Below are positions 12,291 to 22,000 of a DNA stretch of 64,000 nucleotides, piece after piece. Under the pieces are notes generated by a model, which searched no databases, had not been told where the DNA came from, and saw only the letters and a list, made by a program, of their open reading frames with translations. The translations under genes were made by a program, and so were the position numbers. Source of the stretch: Dromiciops gliroides (Eukaryota; Chordata; Mammalia; Microbiotheria; Microbiotheriidae); contig NC_057866.1 of NCBI RefSeq assembly GCF_019393635.1, positions 230,343,359 to 230,407,358 of the forward strand, in the 5' to 3' direction. The number at the start of each line of letters is the position of its first letter. Position 1 is the first letter of the stretch.

Positions 12291-13304
12291 TAGAGTTTAT
12301 ATTATTAAACCATTGAAATCAAGAAAGTACATGAAATAATAAGCTCAATTTTTACCACCTAACATTGAAATGATGTAAGACAGCCTAGAATGGAAGATAG
12401 AAAGTCAGCCATGGAGTCAGAGTAGTATAGGTTCAAATCCTGACCCTGATGCTTAATGACTGTGGTACCCTGGGCACATCACTTGTTTCTTACCATCTTT
12501 CCTCCCCCAGCTAATTCTCCAAGACTAAAAATTGCAAAGAAGATGCCAATCAATGCTGCAAGAGGGAATTGCTTACCAGAATCTCACCATATTGAGTTCC
12601 CAGATCCAGCTAAATTTAAAATGTTGAATAAACTTCAGATTCTCTCTAAAATCCATAGTTCTCACTGAAATTTTATTGTACAAACTTTTGTTACTGTTTT
12701 CTGTTGGAATACACTACAGAAGGCTGAAATGAGAGCCACAAAATAAGAAGAGGAGTAAGAAGGGTGAAAGAATATATGCTTCTGAGAATTCCGTGGGACA
12801 AAGGGAGTCATTGGCTCTGAGAATGGCTGGAGGTTAAAGCAGCTTTGGTGGTCTCCAGGAAAGGAATGACAATCAACAGAATTTATAGCCTAATAAAGCT
12901 AGACTAAGAAAGCGGCAGGAGAGTGTGGATGGAGGGCCCAGGAAGCATCAAGTTCCACTTCTGACACAAGCTATTCTGTCCCCCAGGGAAATGCCCTAGG
13001 CAGTGCTGTAGTGGAAAGAGGCTTGAGTGGGGAGACAGAAGACGGGTTGGGTTTCTTGCTCCCTATGTTATCTTAGACATCACTTATTTCATTGGGCCTC
13101 AGTTTCCTCACCTGTAAAATGAAGGGGTTGGACTAACTGGTTAGTGTCCTAAGGTCCCTTCCAACTCTAAACCTATGATCCTATATTCCTGAGCTATAAA
13201 TGATGGGCTTATCTGCCTCAGTGGAAGAAGTTTCCACATTGGGAAATCCCCACCACAATGAAATCAAATCCAGACCAATCCTACTTCTCCCCCCACCCCA
13301 CCCC
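12291..13304. other. Intergenic with MIR remnants
   Basis: Plus-strand MIR-like pieces lie at 12400-12490 and 12985-13185 (ending 'taaggtcccttccaactctaaacctatgatcc'). Nothing else is recognised. Confidence 0.5.
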
Positions 13305-13450
13305 AACACACAGTCAATCAGTAAACATTTATGAAGTACTTGCTATGTAAGATATACTGGAGATACAAGAAAAGGCAAAAGACCGTCCTTGCACTTAGGG
13401 AATTTACAGTCTAGTGGGAAAGACAACACACATACAAGCCAGTGTGAATG
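13305..13450. repeat. Unassigned mammalian repeat
   Basis: 'tcagtaaacatttatgaagtac' through 'tttacagtctagtggg', the same type as 3497-3640. Family not named. Confidence 0.4.
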
Positions 13451-13504
13451 CACTAGTAATTAGTAAAGGGTTGTGAGGGCAGCTAAGGGCACAGTGGATA
13501 GCAC

Positions 13505-13815
13505 ATATACAATTACTCCGGCCACATTGCGGGGCTTAGGGGCCCAGTGCCTCCGCAATCTGCAAAATCCATGTAAAAGTTTTTAGCCCTTCCTTTGTGC
13601 CAGAGAAGTCTGAATTTTTCCTTTTCCTTTTATGTTTACAGTACCTTATTGTAAAATTTGGGTTAAATCATAGGCTGTTGTCTGCTGGCCTTCGAGTGTC
13701 TACGGCTTCCAAAAAACTCCCTCCAAATGCCTATTTAATTTCTTATTCTGACTTGCAATACATTGAAACTCATGATGGGGAAAGTCATGATATAGAAGGG
13801 ATAACTGTAGTTCCA
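13505..13815. mobile_element. Possible Tigger/pogo-like DNA transposon remnant
   Basis: 'gcggggcttaggggcccagtg' and 'aaaatccatgtaaaag' resemble Tigger-type non-coding ends, and TACAGT near 13636 is mirrored by ACTGTA near 13805. I know the family only by pattern, and the inverted ends are very short, so this is tentative. Confidence 0.25.
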
Positions 13816-13819
13816 TCAG

Positions 13820-14030
13820 AGGGGCAGGTAGGTGGAGCCATGGAGTCAGGATGCTTACCCGCTGTGTGATCCTGGTCAAGTCACTTAACCCTGTTGGCCT
13901 CAGTTTCCTTGTCTGTAAAATGAGCTGGAGACGGAAAGTGCAAACCACTCCAGTATTTTTGCCAAGAAAACCCCAAATGGGGTCAGGAAGAGTCAGGCAC
14001 AATTGAAACAACTGAACAACAAAAGGTTTG
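13820..14030 (+). mobile_element. MAR1-type SINE
   Basis: Short head ('ggggcaggtaggtgg'), 'tcctggtcaagtcacttaac', then 'gcaaaccactccagtatttttgcc', 'ccaaatggggtcaggaagagtc' and 'actgaacaac', the RTE-like tail. Confidence 0.8.
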
Positions 14031-14521
14031 TGATCCTTAAAATACATTAATTAGATGTTAAATGTAAAGAAAATTTGCATATTTAGACATCTATCTAATC
14101 ACAGTATAGAATGAAAGTGTGCACAGAATTATTCTAAAAGCTGAGAGTGAAAGGAGGAGCAGGATCCCTGGGACTGACCTCCTCTCTGCAGCAAGCAAAC
14201 AGGGGTAACCTGGGACAACAAAGTGTCACTGCGTACATGCTACATATACATGGGGCATCCCAACAAATAATTTTGCACTTACCTTATAAGATTCCAATGT
14301 AACGTAATGGTTCTGGCCCCCTCCTACCTCCCACCATGTGTTTGATACCTCAGTCACATAACGTCAAATAGAAGCAGTGGCTTCTGGGAAGGCCACCCTA
14401 GGTCTTGAGTCTTGAGAGTAAGAAGAGATGAAAGGGGCAATGTCATATAATGGAAAGAGCTTTGAATTTAAAGTCAGGGAATGTGGGTTTGAGTCCCAGG
14501 TGGAACTTTGGGTAAGTCATT

Positions 14522-14852
14522 TGTTTTGAATTGGGTTTGAAGGATACCTAGAACTGGTACAGAGACGCAATGACCCAAAGTCATTACAACAAGCAAGCTT
14601 TATTGCTTTCAACTGCTGGAAGAAGTTCCTCAGAGCTTTGGATGCTACTGGACAGGGACCCTCAGCTGGGCAGCTCAAGGGAAGCCGATACTCACCGTTA
14701 TAGGTTCACTTATCTCTAACACCACCTGACCTAGCTAGGATATGGAGGGTGAGTAACCTCTAGTTGCTAGTGACTAATCACCACCACCTGGTACTTTTAA
14801 GCATTGAGTCTTGGTATGTGCTGGGCACTGTGACCACCCAGGAGTCTCTACA
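14522..14852 (-). mobile_element. Solo LTR, 331 bp, unclassified ERV
   Basis: The segment begins TG and ends CA, breaks a MIR cleanly, and is flanked by near-identical 5-mers TCATT/TCACT. TTTATT near its left end (reverse of AATAAA) suggests minus orientation. A fossil LTR with no internal retroviral sequence; family not assigned. Confidence 0.6.
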
Positions 14853-14887
14853 TCACTTAAAGTCTAGGCCTTAGCTCTTCATTTTGT

Positions 14888-15077
14888 AAAAAGAAAGGGG
14901 AGGGGGCAGCTAGGTGGCACAGTGGATGGAGCACTGGTCCTGGATTCAGGAGGACCTGAGTTCAAATCCAAGCTTAGACACTTGACACTTACTAGCTGTG
15001 TGACCCTGGACAAGTCACTTGGCTCCAATTGTGTCACCAAAAAAAAAAAAAAAAAGGAAAAGAAAAAGAAAGGGGAG
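14888..15077 (+). mobile_element. WSINE1-like CORE-SINE with target-site duplication
   Basis: Full-length head-to-tail SINE (about 14903-15063) with a long A-rich tail. AAAGAAAGGGGAG occurs on both sides. Confidence 0.88.
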
Positions 15078-15112
15078 GACTAGAGAATAACTAAAGTCCC
15101 GTCCAGCTCTAA

Positions 15113-15264
15113 ATCCTACAGCCCTGACCATCAGGGCCAGGACTGAGACTTGGACACTCTTGTGAGACTCTTGGTAGGTATGCTCTCTTAAGGAATTCTT
15201 AGCAGGGAATAACTGCTATCACAAACACTGCAAATAACTTCAGCTTCCACTGTTGGGGATGTTG
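15113..15264. other. Intergenic, nothing recognised
   Basis: Short unassigned stretch between a WSINE and a MAR1 copy. Confidence 0.5.
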
Positions 15265-15515
15265 TACTGTAACTGTTGTTGTTTAGTTATTTCAGTTATG
15301 TCCAACTCCTTGTGACCCCATAGGAGATTTTCTTGGCAAAGATACTAGAATGATTTTCCATTTCCTTCTCCAGCTCAATTTATAAATGAGGAAACTGAGG
15401 CTGAGTTAAGTGATTTGCCTAGGGTCACACAGATAGTAAGTCCCTGACACTGAATTTAAACTTAGAGAGATGTCTTCCTGACTCCACTGAGTCACTTAGC
15501 TGTCCCTCTGATGGA
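15265..15515 (-). mobile_element. MAR1-type SINE
   Basis: Reverse orientation: 'tgttgttgtttagttatttcag', 'tatgtccaactccttgtgac', 'tttcttggcaaagatac', 'gaaactgaggctgag', then the tRNA-related head at the right-hand end. Confidence 0.8.
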
Positions 15516-15809
15516 ACTATATGGTCTTAATAGCAGGTAGGACTTTGGGGATATTTACTATTCCTACTCTAGTAGCAAAAGGTGGTGAGGAACAATGCAA
15601 TTAGTTTCTTGGTTCTCTGAGGAAAACATTCTCTTTAGAAAAATCAAGTGACTGGAAATAACTTAAACAGTAATTGCCATTTATTCTCAATTATTTTTAT
15701 CCTTTAAAAAGGAGCAGAAGAGAAACAAACATGTATGTGTTTTTGTTTTTTGCATTATCTCCCCATTGTAAATATTTCTCAAAATTCTTTCATTTTTCCC
15801 AGTGTTGTA

Positions 15810-16060
15810 ATGCAGCTAGTTGGCACAGTGGTAGACTGGTGGACCCGGAGTCAGGAAGACCTGAGTTCAAATCCTGCCTTAGATATTGTGGGATCCTGGC
15901 CAAGTCAGGATCCTCTGTCTACCTCAGTTTCCTCATCTAGAAAGTGGAGAATAATAAAAGTACCTCCCTCCCAGGGTTGTTGTAAGAATCAAATGAGGTA
16001 ATAGGTATAAAGCAAACCTTAAAGCTATTATTAAAACACAAAAACTTAAAACACAAAAGC
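15810..16060 (+). mobile_element. MIR/THER-type SINE
   Basis: 'gcagctagttggcacagtgg', 'tgagttcaaatcctgcc', 'tcctcatctagaaagtgg', 'cagggttgttgtaagaatcaaatgagg' in standard order. Confidence 0.75.
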
Positions 16061-17299
16061 TATTATTAATACTAAGTACTAAAGCTTTTTTTATGTAAGT
16101 GTGAACCTTTATAGTTATAATTATCCTCTACAACAAAGGGTAAAATGTAAATATACTTAAAGTTAGAATTATTTAGAAAAAATTGTAGGTTGCTCTTTAA
16201 ATGAAAACACAAATAACATATGAATTGTGCAATTTTGTCTGCTTTGGTTATATGGAACTTCTAGTTCATGAAGATTAGGGGAAGAAAACAATACACCTCC
16301 ATGTTATTCAAGGACCACCTTGAGTCTCTTGGCTGTTTTGATACTTATATGCATAAGATTACTTCTGAAGCCTGTTTCTTGCTGATTTCTTTAGATAATT
16401 GGGTTTGCTATTGGCCTGTGTAAACACGGTCTTTATTCCATTTTGTAAGCCCTTGTATACATTCCCAAATTGGCCAGAAGACTGAATCCGACTCCACCAC
16501 CACATCTGAGCTTAAAGCAATATGTTACAGATGAGCCTCCCCAAATAACCCTAAGACCATAGTTTGTTTTCTAGCCCAGCAATTTTATAGCAATATTGTA
16601 AAGCAATGACTTCAATTTTATATAATCGTGTTTGGCACAGAAAGTGGCTTTTATCCAGACTCACTTAATTTCACCTTTTAGGAATTATGTAAATACTGTA
16701 TGTCTCTTTTTAAAATTTAGCACCGCGATGTTACATGAGTGACATCATCTCTTTGAGACCACACAACGTATGGACCTTAAGCATTTGTCTCCTTGCACTT
16801 AGCTCATGTGGTGAGCACCTGAAAAGAATTCCTAAAACTTACCACCCACTCGCTTACTAACTCTGAGCCTTTCAAATCCTGCTTGCTAATTTCAGTGGAA
16901 CCTCCCCAGATAGGCAGGATGTGATGTATCACGCAGGGTCATGATCACAAGGTCATCATAAAAGTTTAATGAAATAATTATTTACGTCCGATATTGGGCT
17001 TGATCAAAATTAAACAGAATGTGCACAAAAAGGCACTTAAAAAACCGTCCCAGTTCCATGATCAAACAGTTGTTAACCAGGTGCATTAAAGTCTCCCCGC
17101 CCCCCCCCCCTGTCATTACTGTAGCCTAGAACCAGTGGGGGCCATCCCAGTAAATATTAGTAACAAAATCTAATGAGTTTTTACAGTTTTACTTGTTGCT
17201 TTGCAGAGCACAACTTCCCTGGGTTTTTAAAGAATGACGAATAGCTGTTTCCCATTCTGTGCCCTTTCATGAGTGAGTCCCTATCTATCTACTGCCCAA
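16061..17299. other. Repeat-poor stretch, candidate non-coding element
   Basis: About 1.2 kb in which I recognise no SINE, LINE or LTR, in a window otherwise crowded with them. There is no open frame of interest. 16560-17080 is rich in ATTA/TAAT-type and CATAAA-type motifs, and a C-run lies at 17097-17110. Loss of repeats is a weak hint of constraint; conservation cannot be seen from one genome. Confidence 0.35.
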
Positions 17300-17500
17300 G
17301 CCTCAGGTGGAAAGAAAGTAGGATTTAGAATCACAGGAGGTGGTTATAATCTCAGGTCTGACACTTCCTGCCTTTGTGACCATGAGCAAAATACTTCACC
17401 TGTTGGTTCTAGCTCCCTGATCTATAAAATTAGAGAGCTAAACTCTATGATCTCTCTTGTCCTTTCCAGCTGGAAATCCCATGGTCCAACAATCTCGTGA
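17300..17500 (+). mobile_element. Worn MIR-type SINE
   Basis: 'tctgacacttcctgcctttgtgacc', 'ctccctgatctataaaat', 'ctctcttgtcctttccagctgg' follow the older MIR-type layout. Confidence 0.55.
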
Positions 17501-18487
17501 TCTTTATTGGCTTCTACCCTCCTTACTGCCACAAGTGGTCAGAGACTATTGATTTAAGAATGTGCACAGACTCTTTGGTGCTACTGGATACCATGCAGGA
17601 AACTTTTATTTACTGGTTTTATGTGTGTTGATTTTTCTACCATTTTTGTTTTTTATATATTATTTCCCCTGCCCTTTCCCAGTAAGCCATTCCTGTAAGA
17701 AATAATACAAAGAAGGAAAAACCAATCCAACAAAATCACCATCAGTGTCAGACGTTACAGTATACATAATATTCCGTACCTATTTCTTCCACTTCCATTC
17801 AAAGCTTTTTGTTATACAGGACTATTTATTGTGAGAAGTGAATACAACATTGGGTAAAAGTTGTACTATCTGCCCCCTTTTTTCAGACATAGGATGGGTC
17901 ATTTTATTCCCACACAAAAAGCAATATGAGGCTAAGAGAATCATGGCATGCATTAACAGAATGACAAGCAGGATTCAGAATTATTGCCAGGTTACAATGT
18001 GCATGGAGGCTGGAAGTAAGTCTCATATGGTATAATGCAGTTTGACAGTTCTGCTAGTTGGCCATTCACATTTCACCTCCACTGAACAAAGTCCAGTCCA
18101 TTGCCAATGGTGATCAAAGCCTCATCTGTTTTCTAGTGGCCCCTCTCTTCCCAAAGTCAATTCTTTTTCCATTGGCCCCAGTCTTCTCCTGCTGCTGCTA
18201 TTGTTGTTGCTGCTGCTGCTGCTGCTGTGATGGAAAATTGCCTAGCTAGCTTCCTAATATCATGTGACTTTCTAAAACATAAAAGGTTGCCTGGACTCCT
18301 CAGTCTCAAGGCTGATTCTCACTTACCTAGATGGGTTGCCTCTGAAAGACATGGGCTTACAAATATGTTAGTGTTGGGGGATAATAAGGCTTCCAGTCCG
18401 TTCCGCCATCTAGCTCTCCAAATGCAGGTTTGGATAGGTCTCATTACATGTCTAACGCTGGACAGAAAGAGCATACTTTACCATCAG
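17501..18487. other. Intergenic with L1-like scrap and CTG repeat
   Basis: 17590-17830 resembles a worn L1 3' end in reverse. 18187-18229 is a (CTG)n/(TTG)n-type trinucleotide run. Nothing else is recognised. Confidence 0.4.
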
Positions 18488-18676
18488 AATAATTCTGAAA
18501 GGGCAGCTAGGTGGCACAATGGATAGAGCTCCAGCTCTGGAGTCAGGAGGACCTGAGTTCAAATCCGGCCTCAGACACTTAACACTTACTAGCTGTGTGA
18601 CCCTAGGCAAGTCACTTAACCCCAATTGCCTCACCAAAAAAAAAAAAGAAAGAGAGAGAGAGAGAATAACTCTGAA
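18488..18676 (+). mobile_element. WSINE1-like CORE-SINE with target-site duplication
   Basis: Full-length copy near 18500-18664, tail AAAAAAAAAAAAG followed by GA repeats. AATAATTCTGAA (18488-18499) is matched by AATAACTCTGAA (18665-18676), one difference. The reading frames on both strands here are SINE shadows. Confidence 0.9.
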
Positions 18677-19679
18677 GTATTGGTGTCACGTTCTATCCTG
18701 GTCCAAGTACCCCCGATTTGAAGAATAATTAAGTTAATAAATCATACTGCTCACACATTTTGAGAAACAAATAATAATCAAAAAAGACTTGTTGTACCTA
18801 GCTATATATACAAATTAATGGAGAAAAAAAAATTAAATCCCCTCCAACATCCACACAGGAAAGAAAACATGACCAGCAGTCCAAAAGGAATAATAACTTT
18901 TTTAAAATAGATTTTTTAAATTTAGATTTAAAAATTAATGCTAAAGTAAAAATGTTAAAAACTAAAAGTGCTTCTCAAAAATAAGAGGGTAGCTGGAAAG
19001 TCTTTTAAAATTAATCATAAATAGCAATAGACATATGAATATAAAATTGCCTCTGGATTTCTTAACTTATAAAGTAACAGAATCTGGACCATTTTGAGTT
19101 TTTTTGCATAAATTTTCATTTTCTACTGACTAAAAGCATAGAGATTCAAAACAGACTATTTCAGAAGTTCTTGGAGAAATTACAAGCAAATGGGCTAAAA
19201 GTCTGAATTTGCTCCTTCCCCCAGTGCTTCTGCCCAGGGCCAGACTTTGCGCTTGACACTCTTTCTAAACCTAGCTATGTTATCCTAAGGCAACTTTAAA
19301 TTATAGTTTTCCTAACTTCCTTTCTAAATCTGATCAGTCTGAAAATGACTTTCTATAGTCATTTGATTCTGTGGGAACACCAACAGTTGTATATTTAGGC
19401 ACACATATGTTAGGATTAATATGCATGGCATAGAAAAATAAACAAATTTATGAATTATCCCTCTGTTTATATTTCAGTTTCAAAAGCTCTATTACATAAA
19501 GCAGTCTTATGTTCTGGAGAAGGGCAAATGGTGTCCTGTTTTTCAAAAACAGAGAAGAAAGTTGAGTCTGGAAACTATAAGCCACAATAAGCCAGACTTC
19601 ACTTCCTGGGAAATTCTATTATTAAAGGGATGGTTTATGAAAATGTAGAAAGGGAAATAATGATTCTGCAAGTTTCAAG
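18677..19679. other. Intergenic, nothing recognised
   Basis: About 1 kb of AT-rich sequence without a recognised repeat or coding signal. Confidence 0.45.
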
Positions 19680-20250
19680 ATCACAGATTTAGGGCTGGGA
19701 GGGATCTTAGTTGCCACTTAGGACAACCTTCAGAGACCTAGGAAGGTTAAGTGACTTTCCAAGACACAGGAAATGACAGAGTAAGAATCTGAACCCTGGT
19801 TCCCCTATTCAAAAAAGCCAATGCTCTTTCTGCTGCTCTCTACTATGAAATTAGTTTCAACAAGAATAAGTTATGCCACAGAGACCAAAGAGGTCAAAGA
19901 CAGAAAGGAGGATGTCATATGCACAACATATTTATAGTTGTATGTTTTATAAGAGCAAAGAATGAGAAGCAATAATAATAACAAAAATAATAACTGGCAT
20001 TTACATAGTGCTTACTATGTGCTAGGTATTATATTAAGCATTTTGCAAATATATCATGTGATCCTCACAATAACTCTATGAGGTAGGTGCTATTACTGTA
20101 TTTGTTTTACCATTGAGGAAACAGAGGTTAAGAGACTTACACAAGGTCATATAGCTAGTAATTTAAATCTGAGGCCAAATTTTAACTCAGGGCTTCCTGA
20201 CTCCAAGCCCAGCACTCTATCCTCTGCTCCACCAGCTGCCCATCAATTAA
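19680..20250 (-). mobile_element. Two MIR-type SINEs in reverse orientation
   Basis: 19680-19860 ('atttagggctgggagggatc', 'aggttaagtgactttcc') and 19990-20250 ('tttacatagtgcttactatgtgc', 'atcctcacaataactctatgagg', 'gaggaaacagaggttaag'). Confidence 0.7.
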
Positions 20251-20264
20251 GGAACAGATAAGTA

Positions 20265-20870
20265 GTAAAGTAGATGTCCATCATCTGGGGAATAGCTTTT
20301 TTTAAAATGTGGTACATTAATGTGATTGAATATTATAGTGTCCTAAGAAATGACAAATAAGAACATGGGAAAACATATGAACCAATATAAAGTAAGCATA
20401 ACCAGAACATATGCACAGAGACTACAACCAAGCAAACGGAAAGAACAACAAAACAAAAATCAAAACTGAACACTATGTAATTATAATGACCAAGATGAAT
20501 CTCAAAGCTATATAGAACATACTTCTCTGCAAGAGGCAGGGAAATGTGGGCGTGAGACACTGAATATAGTGTTGGACTTGGTTGGTATGCTGATTAGTTT
20601 TGCTGAATTACTTTCCACCACCCCCCATTCTTTCTGTCCTCTCCCCTTCCCTTCCCTTCCCCACTTCTTTTTTCTTTCCTTCCTTCCTTCTTTCCTTTTT
20701 TTTTTCTGCCATAAGAATTAACCATCTGACTGAGTAGTAGAGAAGGAATCAACACTTTAGGAAATGAAGGTAATCTAAAAGATACCAGAAGATACCAACA
20801 AAAATAATTAAAAAAAAAAAGAATGGGGTCATCCCAGACTAACTTGTCCTCCCTTTTTTCTCTAAGCAAA
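20265..20870 (+). mobile_element. L1 3'-end fragment
   Basis: 'ggggaatagctttttttaaaatgtggta', 'gaatattatagtgtcctaagaaatgac', 'actatgtaattataatgaccaag', 'tgctgattagttttgctgaat', a TTCC/CCTT-rich patch at 20636-20700, then an A run at about 20810. This is the standard order of the marsupial L1 3' region and parallels 1257-1850. Confidence 0.65.
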
Positions 20871-21002
20871 ATATCTCACTTACAAAAATGATCATTTTGT
20901 TTCATATATGGCAGGTAGTTTGCCTAATAGAAAGTTAGAATCTGGTTTTCCTTTTAATCCTTATGAACCCTGCACTCCTATTATAAACCCAACCGTGAAA
21001 AA

Positions 21003-21125
21003 AAAATTAGGCAGGATCTTTTTTGTTCTTTATTTTTGCATAAAGATAGGTTAATACGGCAATTAACTGTTCTTTGAATGTTTGAGGGAATTTGCTTGTA
21101 AATCCATCTGGTGCTGGGGTCTCAA
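21003..21125 (-). mobile_element. L1 ORF2 reverse-transcriptase scrap
   Basis: On the minus strand a short frame reads APDGFTSKFPQTFKEQL, the L1 ORF2 'GPDGFTxEFYxxFKEEL' motif at the start of the reverse-transcriptase domain. Only about 40 residues match. It ends about 200 bp before the left LTR of the OTU-bearing provirus. Confidence 0.65.
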
Positions 21126-21323
21126 TCAGAGAGGCCCTGCTTGATGCAGTCCCAGGATGATGAATTTCCTGATGATGAGGTTTCCTTAGGTGCATGGTGG
21201 AGTCCAGTTCAAGTAATACAAGTTAGTGGGAAATCACTCTGTTTAGCATTTAATATGTCACCTAGAAAAATTATCAAAGTAGAAATTCTAGATTAACCAA
21301 AGTTTTCTGCAAAAGCTGTCTAC
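21126..21323. other. Left flank of the provirus, unassigned
   Basis: No recognised repeat. The last bases before the LTR are GTCTAC. Confidence 0.4.
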
Positions 21324-21682
21324 TGTAACGATTGGAATAACGCCACCTGCTGGATACTTACTGTAGAGGAGTTCTGCCCATGAAGGGAAGGTCTTTGAGG
21401 GCAAGACCAGGAGTCAGGAAGTGACGCGGGCTAGTGGGAGGAGGAAGGAAGAGACTGGCGCTCAGTCTCGCTCTCTTTTCCTCTGGACTCTGGTGGAGAA
21501 GGGAGCTAGAAATGTGCTCTCCCTTTAATAGATAGAAATCTAGGCCTTTTTCTCTCTCTTTACCAAATTCTTATTCTCCTTAATAAATGCTTAAAAGTCT
21601 AACTCTTGCTAAAGCTTATAATTTATTGGCGACCACTCATTAGATATTTTAGACAGTTTAGCTAGAATTTTAACCCTTTACA
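21324..21682 (+). repeat. 5' LTR, 359 bp
   Basis: Begins TGTAACG and ends TTTACA. AATAAA is at 21582-21587, about 95 bp before the end, fitting an R/U5 boundary downstream. Compared base by base with 24390-24748 I find no difference. The two bases after it (GA) precede the primer-binding site, as in the usual two-base trimming by integrase. Confidence 0.95.
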
Positions 21683-21684
21683 GA

Positions 21685-21703
21685 TGGCTGACCACGAAGA
21701 GGA
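21685..21703 (+). promoter_or_regulatory. Primer-binding site, tRNA-Arg type
   Basis: Starts TGG two bases after the LTR and continues with GACCACGAAG, closely following the complement of the 3' end of the tRNA-Arg (UCG anticodon) sequence as I recall it. The match is good but not exact. Minus-strand DNA synthesis would start here. Confidence 0.75.
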
Positions 21704-21735
21704 AAGCTAAACTTCAGTCTTCTGATCTTCTGGTT

Positions 21736-21744
21736 GGGTAAGAA
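21736..21744 (+). promoter_or_regulatory. Splice-donor-like site in the leader
   Basis: GGGTAAGAA, with GT at 21738-21739, sits about 55 bp after the LTR, where simple retroviruses keep the donor used to make subgenomic mRNA. Use of this site is inferred. Confidence 0.45.
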
Positions 21745-21815
21745 ATTTCCCCTCCCTCTCCCTTTAACTGCTAAGTACTGGTGTACTGGCTGTCTTTTCC
21801 TTTAAATTTTTTCGA

Positions 21816-22000
21816 ATGGACCTTTTAAACTCCCTAATTACCCTATTTTTGATTTTAGTCTGTTTAACCAGACAAATGGGGGATAAGATCATGTTAATGC
21901 TTTGTTTTTGTGGATTTTCTATTTTTCTTTTTATTTTTGTTAAAAGAGCCAATCAACTGGAGGAGCCTCCTATGGTCTGGGAGGAGACAGGAAGGAGGAA
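21816..22000 (+). other. Hydrophobic open frame in the proviral leader
   Basis: An ATG at 21816 opens a frame that encodes two strongly hydrophobic stretches (LLNSLITLFLILVCL, then MLMLCFCGFSIFLFIF) followed by a basic KR. It could be a remnant of a signal peptide or membrane leader of a lost envelope or glyco-Gag-like product, or simply an AT-rich accident. It continues in another frame over the start of the integrase segment, where it is probably just a shadow. I do not recognise a family. Confidence 0.3.

Larger units (their letters stand above)
14435..15112 (+). mobile_element. MIR-type SINE interrupted by a solo LTR and a WSINE
   Basis: The 5' half (14435-14521, to 'tgggtaagtcat') and the 3' half (from 14853, 'cacttaaagtctaggcctta', 'attttgtaaaaag') are one SINE. 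A solo LTR splits it and a younger WSINE sits in the downstream half. Confidence 0.6.

Noticed and set aside
18187-18229. CTG repeat as a coding poly-Cys or poly-Leu tract
   Set aside because: Short simple repeat in intergenic sequence with no exon around it.
18488-18676. tRNA genes within SINE heads
   Set aside because: The heads are tRNA-derived but lack an intact cloverleaf; they are SINE promoters.
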